From Bacteroidales bacterium (lineage in GTDB: Bacteria > Bacteroidota > Bacteroidia > Bacteroidales > UBA4181): 64,000 nt of DNA. Of this stretch, positions 30,607 to 40,195 are shown piece after piece (positions within the stretch are counted from its first letter, which is position 1; every line of letters begins with the position of its first letter). The position numbers and the translations under genes were made by a program. The stretch is taken from contig JAISOY010000082.1 in NCBI GenBank assembly GCA_031275285.1, positions 1 to 64,000 of the forward strand. The letters are read 5' to 3'. Under the pieces are notes generated by a model. The model was not told the DNA's origin. It made no database searches and saw only the letters and a program-made list of their open reading frames with translations.

Positions 30607-32934
30607 ATGGAACAAAACTTAGTAATAGTTGAGTCACCAGCAAAAGCCAAGACTATTGAAAAATTTCTTGGAAAAGATTATCTTGTAAAATCGAGTTTCG
30701 GGCATATCCGGGATTTAGAGAAAAAGAACCTGGGGATTGACATAGAACATAATTACCAGCCGCAATATATTGTCTCGGATGATAAAGGAGCAGTAGTCTC
30801 GGAGTTAAAAAAACTGGCCAAGCAGGCAAAAGTAGTGTGGCTTGCATCCGATGAAGACCGCGAAGGAGAGGCGATTGCCTGGCATCTGGCGGAAGTGTTG
30901 GATTTGAAAAAAAACAATACGAAGCGGATTGTTTTCAATGAGATCACCAAGGAAGCGATTATCAAGGCGGTAAAGAATCCACGGGAGATTAATAAGGACC
31001 TGGTGGATGCACAACAGGCCCGCCGGGTACTGGACCGCCTGGTCGGTTTTGAAATATCCCCGATACTCTGGAAAAAAGTAAAGCCGTCATTGTCTGCGGG
31101 ACGTGTCCAGTCGGTGGCTGTCCGGCTATTGGTGGAACGCGAACGCGAAGTACGGGACTTTAAAACCAGGTCATCCTTTAAGGTGACGGGAAAATTCCTG
31201 CTTCCCGGAGATAAAAAAGCAGTGTTGAATGCCGAATTGAACGAACGTTTTGATACATCTCAAAAAACGCTTGACTTCTTAAACCGGTGTAAAGCTGCAA
31301 AATATCAGGTAGAAGAAGTAGTCACCAAGCCGGGAAAGAAGTCACCGGCTCCTCCGTTTACCACCTCTACGTTACAACAGGAAGCCAGCAGAAAATTAGG
31401 ATTTTCTGTTGCACAGACCATGTCGATAGCCCAGAAATTATATGAGGCGGGGAAGATTACTTATATGCGTACGGATTCCGTCAATCTTTCAGATATGGCC
31501 ATCGGTATGGCAAAAAAGGTGATTTCGGAGCAATTCGGACCTGAATATGCCTACTCCCGCCAATATAAGACCAAAAGTAAGGGAGCGCAGGAAGCCCATG
31601 AGGCGATCCGGCCTACTTATCTGGATAAATCGGAGGTGAGTGGCTCAACGGCAGAGAAACGTTTATATGAGTTGATATGGAAACGTACGGTCGCTTCGCA
31701 GATGAGTGACGCTCAACTGGAAAAAACAACGGTAACCATCAATATTTCCACAACTTCCGAGAAGTTTGTGGCTACCGGTGAGGTCATCAAATTCGACGGA
31801 TTTCTTAAATTATATATTGAATCGGTAGACGATGACAATGAAGAGGAAAAAGGAACCATATTGCCTCCGATCAGTAAGGGGCAGAACCTTGATCCGGAGG
31901 ACATTGTTGCCATGCAGCGATTTACACATCATCCGCCCCGTTATACCGAGGCCAGTCTGGTGAAAAAACTCGAAGAACTGGGTATCGGGCGTCCGTCTAC
32001 TTACGCACCTACCATATCTACAATACAACAACGCGGGTATGTAGTGAAAGAAGATAAGGAAGGCGTAGAGCGGGAATATGCAGTTTATACCTTAAAAGGA
32101 ACCCAGATCAAGGAAGCAGTCAAAACCGAAATCACAGGTGCAGAAAAATCAAAGCTATTCCCAAGTGATATAGGTATGATTGTGAATGACTTTTTGGTTG
32201 ACCATTTCGACGATATCCTGGATTATAATTTTACAGCTTCTGTTGAAAAAGAGTTTGACGAAATTGCTGAAGGGAAGTTGAACTGGACAAAAATGATCGA
32301 TAAGTTTTACCGTCCTTTTCATGAAAAAGTGGATATTACTACCAAGACATCGGAAAGGGCAGTAGGTGAGCGTCATTTGGGAATTGATCCTGATTCAGGG
32401 AAACCGGTGATTGTAAAAATCGGAAAATACGGTCCCCTGGTCCAGATAGGAGAGGTCTCGGATACCGATAAACCCCGTTTTGCAGGATTGTTAAAAGGGC
32501 AACATATTGATACCATCACGTTGGAAGAGGCACTGGAGTTGTTTAAACTTCCCCGGAAGGTCGGTCAGTATGAAGGAAAGGATATTACAGCTGCTGTAGG
32601 ACGTTTTGGCCCATATCTATTGCATCATTCCAAATTTTATTCATTACGTCCGGCAACAGATAATCCTTTATCCGTAACCCAGGAAAGGGCGATCGAAATT
32701 ATAGAAGCCAAACGGGAAGCTGACCGCAACAAGATCATCAAGACTTTTGAACAAGATCCTGAATTACAGGTTTTGAACGGACGTTGGGGGCCATACATTT
32801 CCTATAAAAAGGAAAATTATAAAATTTCCAAAAAACAGGATCCTGCGGCCCTTACTTTTGACGATTGTATGAAGATCATCAAAGAAGGAGCGGATAAACC
32901 GAAAAAGAACACACGAAAAAAAGCAAAAAAATGA
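30607..32934 (+). CDS. topA: DNA topoisomerase I
   Basis: This type IA topoisomerase relaxes negative supercoils. The 775-residue protein begins with the Toprim domain (LVIVESPAKAKTIEKFLG; SDEDREGEAIAWHL), and the catalytic tyrosine is Y286 in GKITYMRTDS. After the core (to about residue 570), the C-terminus has no Cys4 zinc ribbons but two topoisomerase C-terminal repeats (GIDPDSGKPVIVKIGKYGPLVQIG, then KDITAAVGRFGPYLLH) and a lysine-rich tail. Its stop overlaps the next gene's ATG by four bases, so the two are translationally coupled. Confidence 0.97.
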   Translation: MEQNLVIVESPAKAKTIEKFLGKDYLVKSSFGHIRDLEKKNLGIDIEHNYQPQYIVSDDKGAVVSELKKLAKQAKVVWLASDEDREGEAIAWHLAEVLDLKKNNTKRIVFNEITKEAIIKAVKNPREINKDLVDAQQARRVLDRLVGFEISPILWKKVKPSLSAGRVQSVAVRLLVEREREVRDFKTRSSFKVTGKFLLPGDKKAVLNAELNERFDTSQKTLDFLNRCKAAKYQVEEVVTKPGKKSPAPPFTTSTLQQEASRKLGFSVAQTMSIAQKLYEAGKITYMRTDSVNLSDMAIGMAKKVISEQFGPEYAYSRQYKTKSKGAQEAHEAIRPTYLDKSEVSGSTAEKRLYELIWKRTVASQMSDAQLEKTTVTINISTTSEKFVATGEVIKFDGFLKLYIESVDDDNEEEKGTILPPISKGQNLDPEDIVAMQRFTHHPPRYTEASLVKKLEELGIGRPSTYAPTISTIQQRGYVVKEDKEGVEREYAVYTLKGTQIKEAVKTEITGAEKSKLFPSDIGMIVNDFLVDHFDDILDYNFTASVEKEFDEIAEGKLNWTKMIDKFYRPFHEKVDITTKTSERAVGERHLGIDPDSGKPVIVKIGKYGPLVQIGEVSDTDKPRFAGLLKGQHIDTITLEEALELFKLPRKVGQYEGKDITAAVGRFGPYLLHHSKFYSLRPATDNPLSVTQERAIEIIEAKREADRNKIIKTFEQDPELQVLNGRWGPYISYKKENYKISKKQDPAALTFDDCMKIIKEGADKPKKNTRKKAKK

Positions 32935-34064
32935 ATTTTGCAGATTACCTGATACCTGTAAGTTCTGATTTAAAGTTATCCGCTGGAGGGGGTAGTTTCG
33001 GCGATTCTATTATGATATATGACGGAGAGCCCGGATTCCGCGTGCCGGAATCCGTGAAGATTGCCATTTTGGGAGTTCCGGAAGACCGTTTTTCAAATAA
33101 TGCCGGAGAGATCAAAGCCCCGGAACATATCAGGAAGCAACTGTATGCATTATCATCCGGATCACCGGGAACAATAGTTGATTTGGGTAATCTCCGGACT
33201 GGTAAAACTTTATTTGATACATATTTCGGATTACAGCATCTTTTTGAAGAACTCTATTCTCAAGGAATTGTTACGCTGGTTATCGGTGGCACCATAGATG
33301 TAGGTTACGGTAATTATTTGGCATTTAACGGGGAAAAGATAAACCTGACAAGTATAGCTCCTCATCTCAGGCTCCCGGTTTACGGGATAGGAGAACAACC
33401 ATTGAATTCGCTCATTTTTGATGAGGCCCATCTACCGGTTCGTTGTTGTAACATAGGTTATCAGTCTTATTATGTAATGCAATCGGACCTGGATTTTTTA
33501 AAGGGTAAATATGCCGAGATATACAGGTTGGGAGAAGTAAGGATGAATATAAGGGAAAGCGAACCTGTGATACGGGATTCAGACTTGCTGATGTTGAGTA
33601 TGAATGCGGTCAAATATTCCGATGCGCCCGCAGCTTCTATTTCTTCTCCTAATGGATTCTCCGGGGAAGATGTGTGTCAGCTGGCCCATTATGCAGGCTT
33701 GGGTTATCGGTGTAAATCTATGGGAATATTTGATATCGTCCCGCAGGATGATTACCGGAATATTACCTCTAAACTGGCAGCACAAATCGGATGGTATTTT
33801 ATTGAAGGTGTGAAACGGCGTAATATGGATAACCCTAAAGATACCATTCAGAATTTTAAAAAATACATGATTTATTTCGACCAGCTGCATCATAATCTCT
33901 GTTTCTATAAGAATATCAAGACTGAACGTTGGTGGATGGAGGTGCCTTCTTTAAAAGAAGACCAGCCCGGAGAAATTATTTCCTGTACCCAGGAAGATTA
34001 CACAAGAGCAGCAGAACAGGAGATACCCGATCGTTGGTGGAAAATGTACCAGAGAATTAATTGA
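32931..34064 (+). CDS. Arginase/formimidoylglutamase-fold protein, metal site lost
   Basis: The 377-residue protein has the arginase/ureohydrolase fold pattern but probably no ureohydrolase activity. In active members, the metal ligands are in GG(D/G)H, DxHxD and SxDxDxxDP. Here they read GGTID (residues 119-123, His replaced by Ile), LTSIAPH (139-145, no Asp pair), and SMNAVKYSDAP (223-233, with Asn and Val in place of the two Asp). The C-terminal NGFSGEDVCQLAHYAGLG and GIFDIVPQDD keep the fold's helices. It overlaps topA by ATGA and precedes the type IX secretion locus by 242 bases. Many Bacteroidota homologues are simply annotated formimidoylglutamase; that name is not supported by the residues. 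Confidence 0.8.
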   Translation: MNFADYLIPVSSDLKLSAGGGSFGDSIMIYDGEPGFRVPESVKIAILGVPEDRFSNNAGEIKAPEHIRKQLYALSSGSPGTIVDLGNLRTGKTLFDTYFGLQHLFEELYSQGIVTLVIGGTIDVGYGNYLAFNGEKINLTSIAPHLRLPVYGIGEQPLNSLIFDEAHLPVRCCNIGYQSYYVMQSDLDFLKGKYAEIYRLGEVRMNIRESEPVIRDSDLLMLSMNAVKYSDAPAASISSPNGFSGEDVCQLAHYAGLGYRCKSMGIFDIVPQDDYRNITSKLAAQIGWYFIEGVKRRNMDNPKDTIQNFKKYMIYFDQLHHNLCFYKNIKTERWWMEVPSLKEDQPGEIISCTQEDYTRAAEQEIPDRWWKMYQRIN

Positions 34065-34224
34065 GAACATTTTTCAAGCAATTTCTGAATCTTTACACGG
34101 CTATATATCAACGAAATACAAAGCTTATGCTGTGAAGAGGTTAAAAACTTTAACAAAAAATGTAACATTTTTTATCGAATGAAGTATAATGTATTGTTAA
34201 AGTGCAAACAAAATAGGCATTGTT

Positions 34225-34232
34225 TATTTTTG
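34225..34232 (+). promoter_or_regulatory. Candidate -7 box upstream of porP
   Basis: TATTTTTG lies 74 bases before the porP start, in an AT-rich 242-base gap with no gene. There is no clear -33 box, so this is a weak call. The remaining sequence to the start is very T-rich. Confidence 0.3.
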
Positions 34233-34306
34233 TTCGTAAACAATATTTTTTGTTATTTTACGTTTTTTTGTAAATGTCAACATTCTATAAGAATTACGAT
34301 ATAGGA

Positions 34307-35248
34307 ATGAAACGATTGCTGATATTTTTTTTGTTCGGCTTTACATTGCTCTTTGATAGTGTTGTTGCCCAGCAAGATCCGCAGTATAGTCAGTATATGT
34401 TTAATCAGTTAGCGATCAATCCGGGTTATGCGGGAAGTCGCGATGCCATTTGTGCATCGGCTTTGCATCGGCAGCAGTGGGTAGGAATGGACGGGGCTCC
34501 CGTCACTTCTATTTTTTCTGCAAATATGCCGTTCCGGCTTTTCGGTCAGAATCACGGTGTCGGGTTTATGTTGATGAATGATGAACTAGGATTTGATCAG
34601 AACATCAGTATAGGTCTGGATTATACTTATCGGTTAAATGTCGGTCCCGGGAAACTAGGGATTGGGATTAGCGGGATATTGTTGAACAAAGCATTGGCCG
34701 CTTCATGGTATATTCCGAATGGCACTCCCGAAAGTGACCCGTCTATACCTAAGGCTGATGAAAGTGTTATGGGATTTGATATGGGGCTCGGATTGTTTTA
34801 TAATGCTGAACGGGTGTATTTAGGATTGTCAACTACCCATCTTCTTCAACCAAAGATGAAGTATGAGAATCCATCTACTGATTTTACCTTAAGAAGGCAT
34901 TATTATCTGACAGCAGGTTGCTCAATCCCCCTAAGGAACCCTGTTTGGGAGTTAAATCCTTCGATGATGGCTTATTCGGATGGAATCTCTTCCCAGCTTT
35001 CAATGAATGTAAATGTGATGTACAATAAAAAAATATGGGGAGGAATCGGTTACCGTTTAAATGATGCTATTGTCGCCATGATAGGTATAGATTTATTCAG
35101 CGGATTGAAACTGGGGTATTCTTACGATTATTCATATACCAATATAAGGCGTTACTCAAGTGGTTCGCATGAAATTGTTCTTAGTTATTGCTTTAGTTTG
35201 GTAAAGGAGAAGGTCGTGAAAAAATATAAAAGTGTAAGATTTTTATAA
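34307..35248 (+). CDS. PorP/SprF family type IX secretion membrane protein
   Basis: This is an outer-membrane beta-barrel protein of the PorP/SprF family, which anchors type IX secretion components or cargo at the outer membrane. I start it at MKRLLIFFLF (313 residues), which gives a clean signal peptide ending VVAQ. The mature protein opens with the hallmark QDPQYSQYMFNQLAINPGYAGSR and continues as alternating strands rich in Gly and aromatic residues to the C-terminus. Thirty bases separate it from gldK, matching the porPKLMN order of Porphyromonas. Confidence 0.93.
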   Translation: MKRLLIFFLFGFTLLFDSVVAQQDPQYSQYMFNQLAINPGYAGSRDAICASALHRQQWVGMDGAPVTSIFSANMPFRLFGQNHGVGFMLMNDELGFDQNISIGLDYTYRLNVGPGKLGIGISGILLNKALAASWYIPNGTPESDPSIPKADESVMGFDMGLGLFYNAERVYLGLSTTHLLQPKMKYENPSTDFTLRRHYYLTAGCSIPLRNPVWELNPSMMAYSDGISSQLSMNVNVMYNKKIWGGIGYRLNDAIVAMIGIDLFSGLKLGYSYDYSYTNIRRYSSGSHEIVLSYCFSLVKEKVVKKYKSVRFL

Positions 35249-35256
35249 TATTTTTG
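35249..35256 (+). promoter_or_regulatory. Candidate -7 box between porP and gldK
   Basis: TATTTTTG overlaps the first bases after the porP stop and lies 23 bases before the gldK ATG. It could give gldKLMN their own promoter, but there is no matching -33 box, and read-through from porP is equally likely. Confidence 0.3.
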
Positions 35257-35278
35257 CAAAGCATTAAATCATAATATA

Positions 35279-36619
35279 ATGAAGAGGTTAATACCAATAT
35301 GTATTTCTATTTTGTTTCTTTATAGTTGTGGAAGTACTTCTAGTGGAGAATTGACGGGTGTAGAAGGGAGAGGAAAATATTTCGAACCGCAGCCTTTTGG
35401 GATGGTTTTTGTCCCTTCCGGAGCTTTTACAGTCGGTCCGAGTGATCAGGATATTGCATGGGCCCAGAATTCCCTATCTAAAATGGTGACCATAGATGCA
35501 TTTTACATGGATGAAACGGAAATTACCAATAATGAATACCGTCAGTTTGTTGCATGGGTGAGAGATTCCACTGCCCGTCGCAATTTGGCGAAAGAGGGAA
35601 TAGAAGGTTTCCTCAGGGAAGGAGAAGATTTTGAAATGATGGATGATGACAAGCGTCCATTGAACTGGGAGACAAAAATAGATGCTGCAAAGAACCAGGA
35701 TCAGAAGGAAGCTTTGGAACAAATGTATCTTCCCGAAAATGAGCGGTTTTTTGGAAGAAAAGAAATAGATACCCGTAAATTGATCTATGAATATTACTGG
35801 GTAGACATGAAACAGGCCGCTCATCCGAGGAATAGGTATAATTTTGAGAAAAAGCAATATGAAGGTTTTGCTTTCAATGCATTGGGTGAACAGATAGAGG
35901 TTAAAGACCGTTCGGCGTTCGTATTACACGATCAGGTTCCCGTATATCCTGATACCCTTTGTTGGATCAGCGAATTGACTTACTCTTATAATGAGCCTTT
36001 TGCAACCATGTATTTCTGGCATGTTGCCTATGATAACCATCCGGTAGTCGGGGTCAACTGGAAACAAGCCACAGCTTTTTGTATCTGGCGGACAGAATTG
36101 TTGAACAATGCATTGGCGAAAAATAAAGATCCTTTTGTACATCATTATCGTTTGCCTACCGAATATGAATGGGAATATGCTGCCCGTGGCGGTCTGGATA
36201 ATTCAAAATATCCGTGGGGAGGTCCTTATACCCGGAATAACCAGGGATGTTTCTTAGCCAATTTTAAACCATTGCGTGGTGATTATGCTGCCGACGGTGG
36301 CGTTCGTACCGTACGTGTGGGAACTTATGAACCAAATGAATGGGGTTTATACGATATGGCCGGTAATGTAGCCGAATGGACGAGAAGTGCATATGATGAA
36401 TCCGCATACCGTTTTACACATGATTTGAATCCGGATTATCAATATAATGCCCGTCCGGACGAACCCGCTGTGATGAAAAGAAAAGTGATCCGCGGAGGTT
36501 CATGGAAAGATATAGAATATTATTTACAAGTTAGTACAAGAGCTTACGAATATCAGGATACAGCTTCTTCATACATTGGTTTCAGATGTATTCGCGACTA
36601 TCTGGGTAATTCGCAATAA
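35279..36619 (+). CDS. gldK: Type IX secretion lipoprotein GldK/PorK
   Basis: GldK is an outer-membrane lipoprotein that, with GldN, forms the periplasmic ring of the type IX secretion system. The 446-residue protein has a lipoprotein signal with the lipid-accepting cysteine at residue 17 (LYSCGS). It has a formylglycine-generating-enzyme (sulfatase-modifying factor) fold: MVFVPSGAFTVGPSDQD near residue 45, MDETEITNNEYRQFV near 80, and the C-terminal WGLYDMAGNVAEWTRSAY, IRGGSWKD and GFRCIRD. The catalytic use of that fold is not expected in GldK. gldL follows after 56 bases. Confidence 0.96.
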   Translation: MKRLIPICISILFLYSCGSTSSGELTGVEGRGKYFEPQPFGMVFVPSGAFTVGPSDQDIAWAQNSLSKMVTIDAFYMDETEITNNEYRQFVAWVRDSTARRNLAKEGIEGFLREGEDFEMMDDDKRPLNWETKIDAAKNQDQKEALEQMYLPENERFFGRKEIDTRKLIYEYYWVDMKQAAHPRNRYNFEKKQYEGFAFNALGEQIEVKDRSAFVLHDQVPVYPDTLCWISELTYSYNEPFATMYFWHVAYDNHPVVGVNWKQATAFCIWRTELLNNALAKNKDPFVHHYRLPTEYEWEYAARGGLDNSKYPWGGPYTRNNQGCFLANFKPLRGDYAADGGVRTVRVGTYEPNEWGLYDMAGNVAEWTRSAYDESAYRFTHDLNPDYQYNARPDEPAVMKRKVIRGGSWKDIEYYLQVSTRAYEYQDTASSYIGFRCIRDYLGNSQ

Positions 36620-36675
36620 TAAATGAGAGATTAAAACTAAATAAAGAATAAAAATAACGTTAAAAATAAATTATT

Positions 36676-37521
36676 ATGGGTCTTGCAGAGTTAACACAAA
36701 GTTCCGGTTGGAAAAAATTTATGGCCAAATTATATGGTATTGGTGCAGCAGTTGTTATCGTCGGTGCACTGTTTAAAATTCAACACTGGCCGGGAGCAGG
36801 TATCATGCTTTCTGTCGGGCTTTTAACCGAAGCAATCATTTTCTTTTTCTCGGCATTTGAACCTATGCACGAGGAATTAGACTGGACGCTGGTTTATCCT
36901 GAATTAGCCGGGATGACTGATCCTGATGAATTGGAAGGAGTGAAGGAAGTATCAAGGAATTCTGAAGCCATCGAGAGATTTGATGATTTAATGGGTGGTT
37001 TAGGTGGAGTAGATCCTGCTCTTATTAAGAGTTTGAGTTCTTCTTTTGAAAAGTTGAATTCAACGGCATCTACGATTTCTGATATATCCCAGGCTACCGT
37101 TGCTACGGATAAATATGTAAAAAATGTGGGTGCAGCAGCAGAATCAGTGGGTGCCATCAGTTCTGCTTTCCAACAATCCGCAGCCGGATTACAGCAAACA
37201 GCTTCTAATCTGAATGCTTCTTCTGCAGCCCTTGCCAGCATTGGTGAAAATGGAAAGAATTATGCCACACAATTGGAAGGGATGAATAAAAACCTATCTG
37301 CCCTGAATGCTGTGTATGAGTTACAATTGCGTGATACCAACGAACATATGCAACAATCAAAGGCAGTCTATGGTAATATGGGACAAATGCTGGAAGATAT
37401 GAAGTCTTCAGTAGAAGAAACCCACCGTTACCGTGAAGAAATGTCCAATCTCAATAAAAATTTAGCATCATTGAATACTATTTACGGCAACATGTTGTCC
37501 GCAATGAGTACAAGAGGTTAA
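36676..37521 (+). CDS. gldL: Type IX secretion motor protein GldL/PorL
   Basis: GldL is the inner-membrane partner of GldM in the proton-driven motor that powers type IX secretion (and gliding where present). The 281-residue protein begins cytoplasmic, then has two membrane segments (about residues 19-36 and 42-60). Between them is the short KIQHWPGAG turn, and the second segment contains the conserved Glu (LLTEAIIFFFSAFEP). The rest is a long cytoplasmic helical region rich in Ser, Ala, Gln and Asn, likely coiled coil. gldM follows 34 bases later. Confidence 0.96.
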   Translation: MGLAELTQSSGWKKFMAKLYGIGAAVVIVGALFKIQHWPGAGIMLSVGLLTEAIIFFFSAFEPMHEELDWTLVYPELAGMTDPDELEGVKEVSRNSEAIERFDDLMGGLGGVDPALIKSLSSSFEKLNSTASTISDISQATVATDKYVKNVGAAAESVGAISSAFQQSAAGLQQTASNLNASSAALASIGENGKNYATQLEGMNKNLSALNAVYELQLRDTNEHMQQSKAVYGNMGQMLEDMKSSVEETHRYREEMSNLNKNLASLNTIYGNMLSAMSTRG

Positions 37522-37555
37522 TTATTAATAACTAATAACTTAACATTGTAATAAT

Positions 37556-39226
37556 ATGGGTCACGGTAAAGAAACCCCGAGGCAGAAGATGATCGGTATG
37601 ATGTATTTGGTGTTGACAGCAATGTTGGCGCTGAATGTATCGAAAGACATATTGGATGCTTTTGTCCTTGTAGACGAGGGACTGTTTAAAACAACCACCA
37701 ATTTTGCTGTTAAAAACGAAGGATTATATAATGAATTCGAGAAACAAAGAGCAAATAACGGTGAAAAAGTAGCCCCTTGGCAAGATAAGGCGCTGACTAT
37801 AAGAGCTCAATCGGATCGGTTGGTAGAAGATATGCAGCAATTAAAAGTTAAAATAGTTAAACTTTGTGATGGGGAAGAAGCGCTGGCTTTGATCCCTACC
37901 CAGAGGAAACTATGGGACAAGAGTGCCAATAAAATGGTAGAAGTAGAAAGTTATGATATCAATGATGCTGATCTTTCTGCTAAAGACAATATGGATAAAC
38001 CGGCTCAGATCCTGATTCTGGAAGGGAATGGAAAGGAGTTGAAAAGCAAAATAGAAGAATTCAGGAATTATGCCACATCATTGGTATCAGAAAAGCATCC
38101 TGAAATTAAAGAATCTATTTTAAAGTCATTGGATACTTCAGATCCTCCTCCTACTAAGGATGGAATCAATAGGACATGGGAGGCAAATTATTTTGAAAAT
38201 ATTCCGATGATTGCTGTAATCACCATGCTTACTAAGTTGCAGAGTGATGTTCGTAATGCCGAAGCGGAAATTGTACAGCACTTATTGACGGAAATTGATG
38301 CAGGTGCATTAAAGGTGAATACTGTAGAGGCTATTGTACTCGCTCCTTCCAATTATATTCTGGCCGGAGGTGAATATCAGGCTCGTGTTATCCTGGCAGC
38401 TTACGACAGTATGCAAACCCCGGAAGTATTGGTAGGTAAAGTTGTTTCAAAGAAATTACCTGATGGTACCCTTGATTATGATATTGAAGGAACTCCCGAG
38501 AAAATCAGTTATGATGCATCCGGAAGGGCTATTTATCGTCGTTCGGCTAGCAATCCGGGAACCTATAAATGGGAAGGTATTCTTCGGTTGATGAATCCTG
38601 ACGGATCATTCACGAAAAGACCATTCTCGGCTGAATATCAGGTGGGTAAGGCAGATGCGGTAATTTCAGCAACCAAAATGAATGTATTCTATATTGGGGT
38701 AGATAATCCGGTCAGTATTTCTGTATCAGGTGTTCCGGCCAGCGCGATCAGTGCAAGTATGACCAACGGACAATTGGTGCGTTCAGGATCTAACTGGATT
38801 GCTAAACCTTCAAAAGCCGGTACTCCCGCTGTTATAACTGTAACTGCTAATATCGGCGGACAGAATAAGGTGATGGGTAAAATGGATTATCGTGTTAAAA
38901 CAGTTCCGAACCCTGTAGCTAAGGTAGCCGGAAAGATTGGCGGGAAAATTGATAAGGCAACGTTAGCTGCTCAAGTAGCGGTGATTGCCGATATGGAAAA
39001 TTTTGACTTCGACCTGAAATTCCGTGTTACAGAATTTACGGTTTCGGCTAATGTCAGGAATTTCCAGCGGAGTGAAACTTCAAAATCTCCGACCATTACT
39101 GCCAAACAAAAAGAATTGATCAATAGTTTAAGTAAAGGATCTAAGGTTTATTTTGAAGATATCAAGGTAGTAGGACCTGATGGAAGTACCAGGGAACTCC
39201 CGGCCATATCCTTCTCCATTAATTAA
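37556..39226 (+). CDS. gldM: Type IX secretion motor protein GldM/PorM
   Basis: GldM spans the periplasm and couples the GldL motor to the GldK-GldN ring. The 556-residue protein has a short cytoplasmic start (MGHGKETPRQKM), one membrane helix (about residues 12-32, MIGMMYLVLTAMLALNVSKDIL), and a long periplasmic part. That part has a helical domain (about 35-230) followed by Ig-like beta domains (about 240-556). Length and domain order match the family. The start of gldN follows 16 bases after the stop. Confidence 0.97.
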   Translation: MGHGKETPRQKMIGMMYLVLTAMLALNVSKDILDAFVLVDEGLFKTTTNFAVKNEGLYNEFEKQRANNGEKVAPWQDKALTIRAQSDRLVEDMQQLKVKIVKLCDGEEALALIPTQRKLWDKSANKMVEVESYDINDADLSAKDNMDKPAQILILEGNGKELKSKIEEFRNYATSLVSEKHPEIKESILKSLDTSDPPPTKDGINRTWEANYFENIPMIAVITMLTKLQSDVRNAEAEIVQHLLTEIDAGALKVNTVEAIVLAPSNYILAGGEYQARVILAAYDSMQTPEVLVGKVVSKKLPDGTLDYDIEGTPEKISYDASGRAIYRRSASNPGTYKWEGILRLMNPDGSFTKRPFSAEYQVGKADAVISATKMNVFYIGVDNPVSISVSGVPASAISASMTNGQLVRSGSNWIAKPSKAGTPAVITVTANIGGQNKVMGKMDYRVKTVPNPVAKVAGKIGGKIDKATLAAQVAVIADMENFDFDLKFRVTEFTVSANVRNFQRSETSKSPTITAKQKELINSLSKGSKVYFEDIKVVGPDGSTRELPAISFSIN

Positions 39227-39242
39227 TATTATATCGATAGAA

Positions 39243-40130
39243 ATGAAACGCATAAGTAGTGTATTTTTAGGATTAGGTTTATTGATGATGGCCCCTGTGC
39301 TGATAGCCCAGGAAGCCACTGTCGACACTTCAAATACAGTTCTCGACTATAAGAAAGAAGTGTATGAGAAGGTGAATATACCATTCAAGAAGCCGATCCC
39401 TTATGCATATGTCAGGGAAGCGGATGTCACTTTTGACAGGACTGTCTGGAGGATGGTAGATCTCCGTGAAAAACGTAACCTGCAATTGTATTATCCGACA
39501 GCCAATATCGGAAGTCGTGTAAATCTGGTTAATCTCTTGTTAAAGGCAGTAGATAGTGGGGAGATTACCGCCTATGATACCGGTGACCCGAACAATGAAT
39601 TTGTTCGCGGGATGACCAAGGAAGAACTGGACCAGAGTTTTGGTTCCCGGCAGGATACCATTATGGTACAGGATGCCGACGGTAACATGATTGCACAGTC
39701 ACGGAACCTTGAACGCCAGGTAGATCAGGTAAAACGTCTTTTGATAAAAGAAAAGATCTATTTTGACAAAAGGCGTTCGGTATTAGACCGTGAAGTGATC
39801 GGTATTTGTCCTATCCGCGTATATTCAAGGGATGATGGCGGAGAAGAAGGAGGTGATATAATTATGGTACAAACCATGTGGATACTGATGGCTGAAGCAA
39901 GACCCATTCTGGCACGCCACCCGGTATTCAATACACATAATGATGCACAAAATATTTCTTTTGACGATTTCTTTATGATGCATCGCTATGATGGCCATAT
40001 CTATCAGATATCCAACGTGTATAACAACCGTTCGATCAGCGAATATGCATCAGGAGTTGAAGCCTTGTATGAAGCCCAGAGGATTGAAAACGAAATATTT
40101 GACTGGGAACAAGATTTGTGGGAATATTAA
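39243..40130 (+). CDS. gldN: Type IX secretion protein GldN/PorN
   Basis: GldN is a periplasmic protein that pairs with the lipoprotein GldK. I start it at MKRISSVFLGLGLLMMAPVLIAQE (295 residues with a signal peptide cut after about residue 23). The longer frame runs back into gldM and lacks family support. The mature protein shows the family segments READVTFDRTVWRMVDLREKRNLQLYYPT and WILMAEARPILARHPVFNTHND. A strong terminator begins 18 bases after the stop, ending the locus. Confidence 0.95.
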   Translation: MKRISSVFLGLGLLMMAPVLIAQEATVDTSNTVLDYKKEVYEKVNIPFKKPIPYAYVREADVTFDRTVWRMVDLREKRNLQLYYPTANIGSRVNLVNLLLKAVDSGEITAYDTGDPNNEFVRGMTKEELDQSFGSRQDTIMVQDADGNMIAQSRNLERQVDQVKRLLIKEKIYFDKRRSVLDREVIGICPIRVYSRDDGGEEGGDIIMVQTMWILMAEARPILARHPVFNTHNDAQNISFDDFFMMHRYDGHIYQISNVYNNRSISEYASGVEALYEAQRIENEIFDWEQDLWEY

Positions 40131-40148
40131 TCTGACAATCATGATATT

Positions 40149-40184
40149 AAAAAAGTGTGGCTTCTGTCACACTTTTTTGTTTTT
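40149..40184 (+). terminator. Terminator of the type IX secretion operon
   Basis: AAAAAAGTGTG (40149-40159) pairs with CACACTTTTTT (40168-40178) around an eight-base loop and is followed by GTTTTT. It has the classic hairpin plus T-run, placed directly after gldN. Confidence 0.88.
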
Positions 40185-40195
40185 ACGAAAATCTG

